Source: Holophagales bacterium
GTDB taxonomy: Bacteria; Acidobacteriota; Holophagae; Holophagales; Holophagaceae
NCBI GenBank assembly: GCA_031281385.1
Contig: JAITFL010000121.1
Location: 1-6,161, forward strand
Direction of reading: 5' to 3'
DNA length: 6,161 bases
In this document: piece by piece, positions 5,183 to 6,161 of the stretch
Numbering within the stretch: the first letter of the stretch is position 1
How the letters are laid out: every line of letters begins with the position of its first letter
Made by a program: the position numbers and the translations under genes
The notes under the pieces: generated by a model
The model's database searches: none
What the model saw: only the letters and a program-made list of their open reading frames with translations
Told to the model about the DNA's origin: nothing

Positions 5183-6039
5183 CCGAATCTCCCCGTAATA
5201 TAGTCTTCGGTAAGTTTTTGGGCCGGGTTGGTGAACACCCTCTCGGTCAAGTCTAGCTCGATCAATTTCCCTAGCCAAAAAAATGCGGTAAAGTCGCTGA
5301 CCCTAGCGGCCTGCTGCATGTTGTGCGTAACGATGATTATCGTAAATTTCTTTTTGAGTTCAAAAACAAGCTCCTCAATTTTGGCCGTAGCAATGGGGTC
5401 TAGGGCCGAGCATGGCTCATCCATCAGCACTACCTCTGGCTGAATTGCCAATGCCCTAGCTATGCAAAGTCGCTGTTGCTGGCCACCCGAAAGGCCAAGG
5501 CCAGATTCATTCAGGCGGTCTTTCACCTCGTCCCACAGCCCAGCGGCCAATAGGCTGCGCTCCACTGCATCAGAAATGGTCGAGCGGTCTTTGACCCCCT
5601 GTATTCGCAGCCCATAAGCCACATTTTCAAAGATTGACTTGGGAAAAGGGTTCGATTTTTGAAAAACCATGCCCATTCGCTTTCGCAGGCTGATGACGTC
5701 AACTCCATGCTCGTACAGATTGTCATCACCCAGCATCACCTTGCCTTCTATTCGCACATTGTCTATCAGGTCATTCATCCTGTTCAAGCAGCGCAAAAGA
5801 GTACTCTTGCCGCACCCCGAAGGGCCTATGAGCGCTGTCACCGCATTTTTGGGAAAGCCCATGGTGATGTCGAATAGTGCTTGCTTTTGCCCATAAAACA
5901 AATTGAGCGCTTCGGTGCGAATCAGGGCAGGCGCGTTGAGGACGGTCGGGTCGGTGAGTGGCAGGCCATTTGCTCCTAGCGGCCTTGCCACCGCTGCATA
6001 TAGTTTCTGGTTGCTGGATTGGTCAACAGTCATTGTCAT
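5179..6039 (-). CDS. pstB: Phosphate ABC transporter ATP-binding protein
   Basis: PstB is the ATPase that powers the PstSCAB high-affinity phosphate importer at the inner membrane. The 286-residue product has every ABC motif: Walker [10 protein letters not shown] (72-80), Q-loop FQKSNPFP with Q127, signature LSGGQQQR (183-190), Walker B VVLMDEP (203-209), D-loop SALD (211-214) and switch H239 in [19 protein letters not shown] after Walker A and [13 protein letters not shown] after the Q-loop are characteristic of PstB rather than other ABC ATPases. I chose ATG at 6039-6037, 13 bp after the pstA stop with a GCGGGG-like Shine-Dalgarno. An ATG at 6114 would overlap pstA by about 60 bp and is less likely. 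Even so, about 30 residues precede the usual start of the domain, an N-terminal extension relative to E. coli PstB. ATG at 6033 is also possible. Confidence 0.96.
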   Translation of the reverse strand: MTMTVDQSSNQKLYAAVARPLGANGLPLTDPTVLNAPALIRTEALNLFYGQKQALFDITMGFPKNAVTALIGPSGCGKSTLLRCLNRMNDLIDNVRIEGKVMLGDDNLYEHGVDVISLRKRMGMVFQKSNPFPKSIFENVAYGLRIQGVKDRSTISDAVERSLLAAGLWDEVKDRLNESGLGLSGGQQQRLCIARALAIQPEVVLMDEPCSALDPIATAKIEELVFELKKKFTIIIVTHNMQQAARVSDFTAFFWLGKLIELDLTERVFTNPAQKLTEDYITGRFG

Positions 6040-6052
6040 TTTAACCCCGCCA

Positions 6053-6161
6053 TCAGAAAGAACTCCCCGTTGTGCGCTTGCGGAGCTTTTGGCGTAGCCG
6101 CAGAGCAAATACATTCAACGCCAAGACGATCAGGAGCAGCAGCAGCGCGGTCATAAACACC
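6053..6161 (-). CDS. pstA: Phosphate ABC transporter permease PstA, C-terminal end only
   Basis: Reading the minus strand from the right edge, an open frame runs 35 codons to TGA at 6055-6053. It encodes a hydrophobic helix ([19 protein letters not shown]) followed by a basic cytoplasmic tail (RLRQKLRKR), exactly how PstA and related permeases end. Its position immediately before pstB, in the standard pstC-pstA-pstB-phoU order, supports the name. The rest of the gene lies beyond the window. Confidence 0.8.
   Translation of the reverse strand, partial: VFMTALLLLLIVLALNVFALRLRQKLRKRTTGSSF

Noticed and set aside
5183..5278. Longer PhoU beginning at 5278
   Set aside because: The extra 32 residues come from pstB sequence read in another frame, and ATG at 5182 forms a typical ATGA overlap.
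6040..6114. Longer PstB beginning at 6114
   Set aside because: It would overlap the end of pstA by about 60 bp; ATG at 6039 follows the pstA stop with a suitable ribosome binding site.
1..6161. CRISPR array, tRNA or rRNA genes
   Set aside because: No regularly spaced identical repeats and no cloverleaf or rRNA-like stretch was seen.

Overview
The window looks like chromosomal DNA from a Gram-negative bacterium. It encodes an outer-membrane porin with a signal peptide and a C-terminal phenylalanine, alongside a phosphate-starvation (Pho) cluster. The phylum cannot be fixed from the sequence. The porin is of the OprO/OprP type and its Pho box is a run of TTNACA repeats rather than the E. coli form, so I would not assume a gammaproteobacterium. 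An Acidobacteriota-like source is only a guess.

Layout, left to right. Bases 1-366 (+) are the 3' part of a YraN-family gene whose start lies outside the window. Bases 369-874 contain no credible gene. This stretch is bounded by 25-bp inverted repeats with one mismatch and is full of hairpins; I read it as a MITE-like, transposase-less mobile element inserted between two convergent genes. Bases 883-2070 (-) are a complete acetate kinase gene, ackA, with a well-formed promoter and Shine-Dalgarno. The 247-bp divergent gap after it carries the ackA promoter on one side. On the other side are five TTNACA repeats followed by an 8-G run and a -10-like box, leading to a phosphate-selective-type porin (2318-3559, +). 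An intrinsic terminator closes the porin gene.

The right half (3662-6161, all on the minus strand) reads, in transcription order, pstA (3' end only), pstB, phoU, phoB. pstA and pstB are 13 bp apart. pstB and phoU overlap by an ATGA. phoB follows after a 126-bp gap that holds a perfect hairpin. No phoR sensor-kinase gene is visible.

How the parts fit: PstA/PstB belong to the high-affinity phosphate ABC importer, PhoU links the importer to signalling, and PhoB is the response regulator that binds Pho boxes. The porin is probably the outer-membrane entry route for phosphate or polyphosphate and a direct PhoB target. AckA makes or consumes acetyl phosphate, which can phosphorylate response regulators, so its closeness to the Pho genes may or may not matter. 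The points most worth following are the structured 506-bp element and the poly-G tract between the Pho box and the -10 of the porin gene, which resembles a phase-variation switch.
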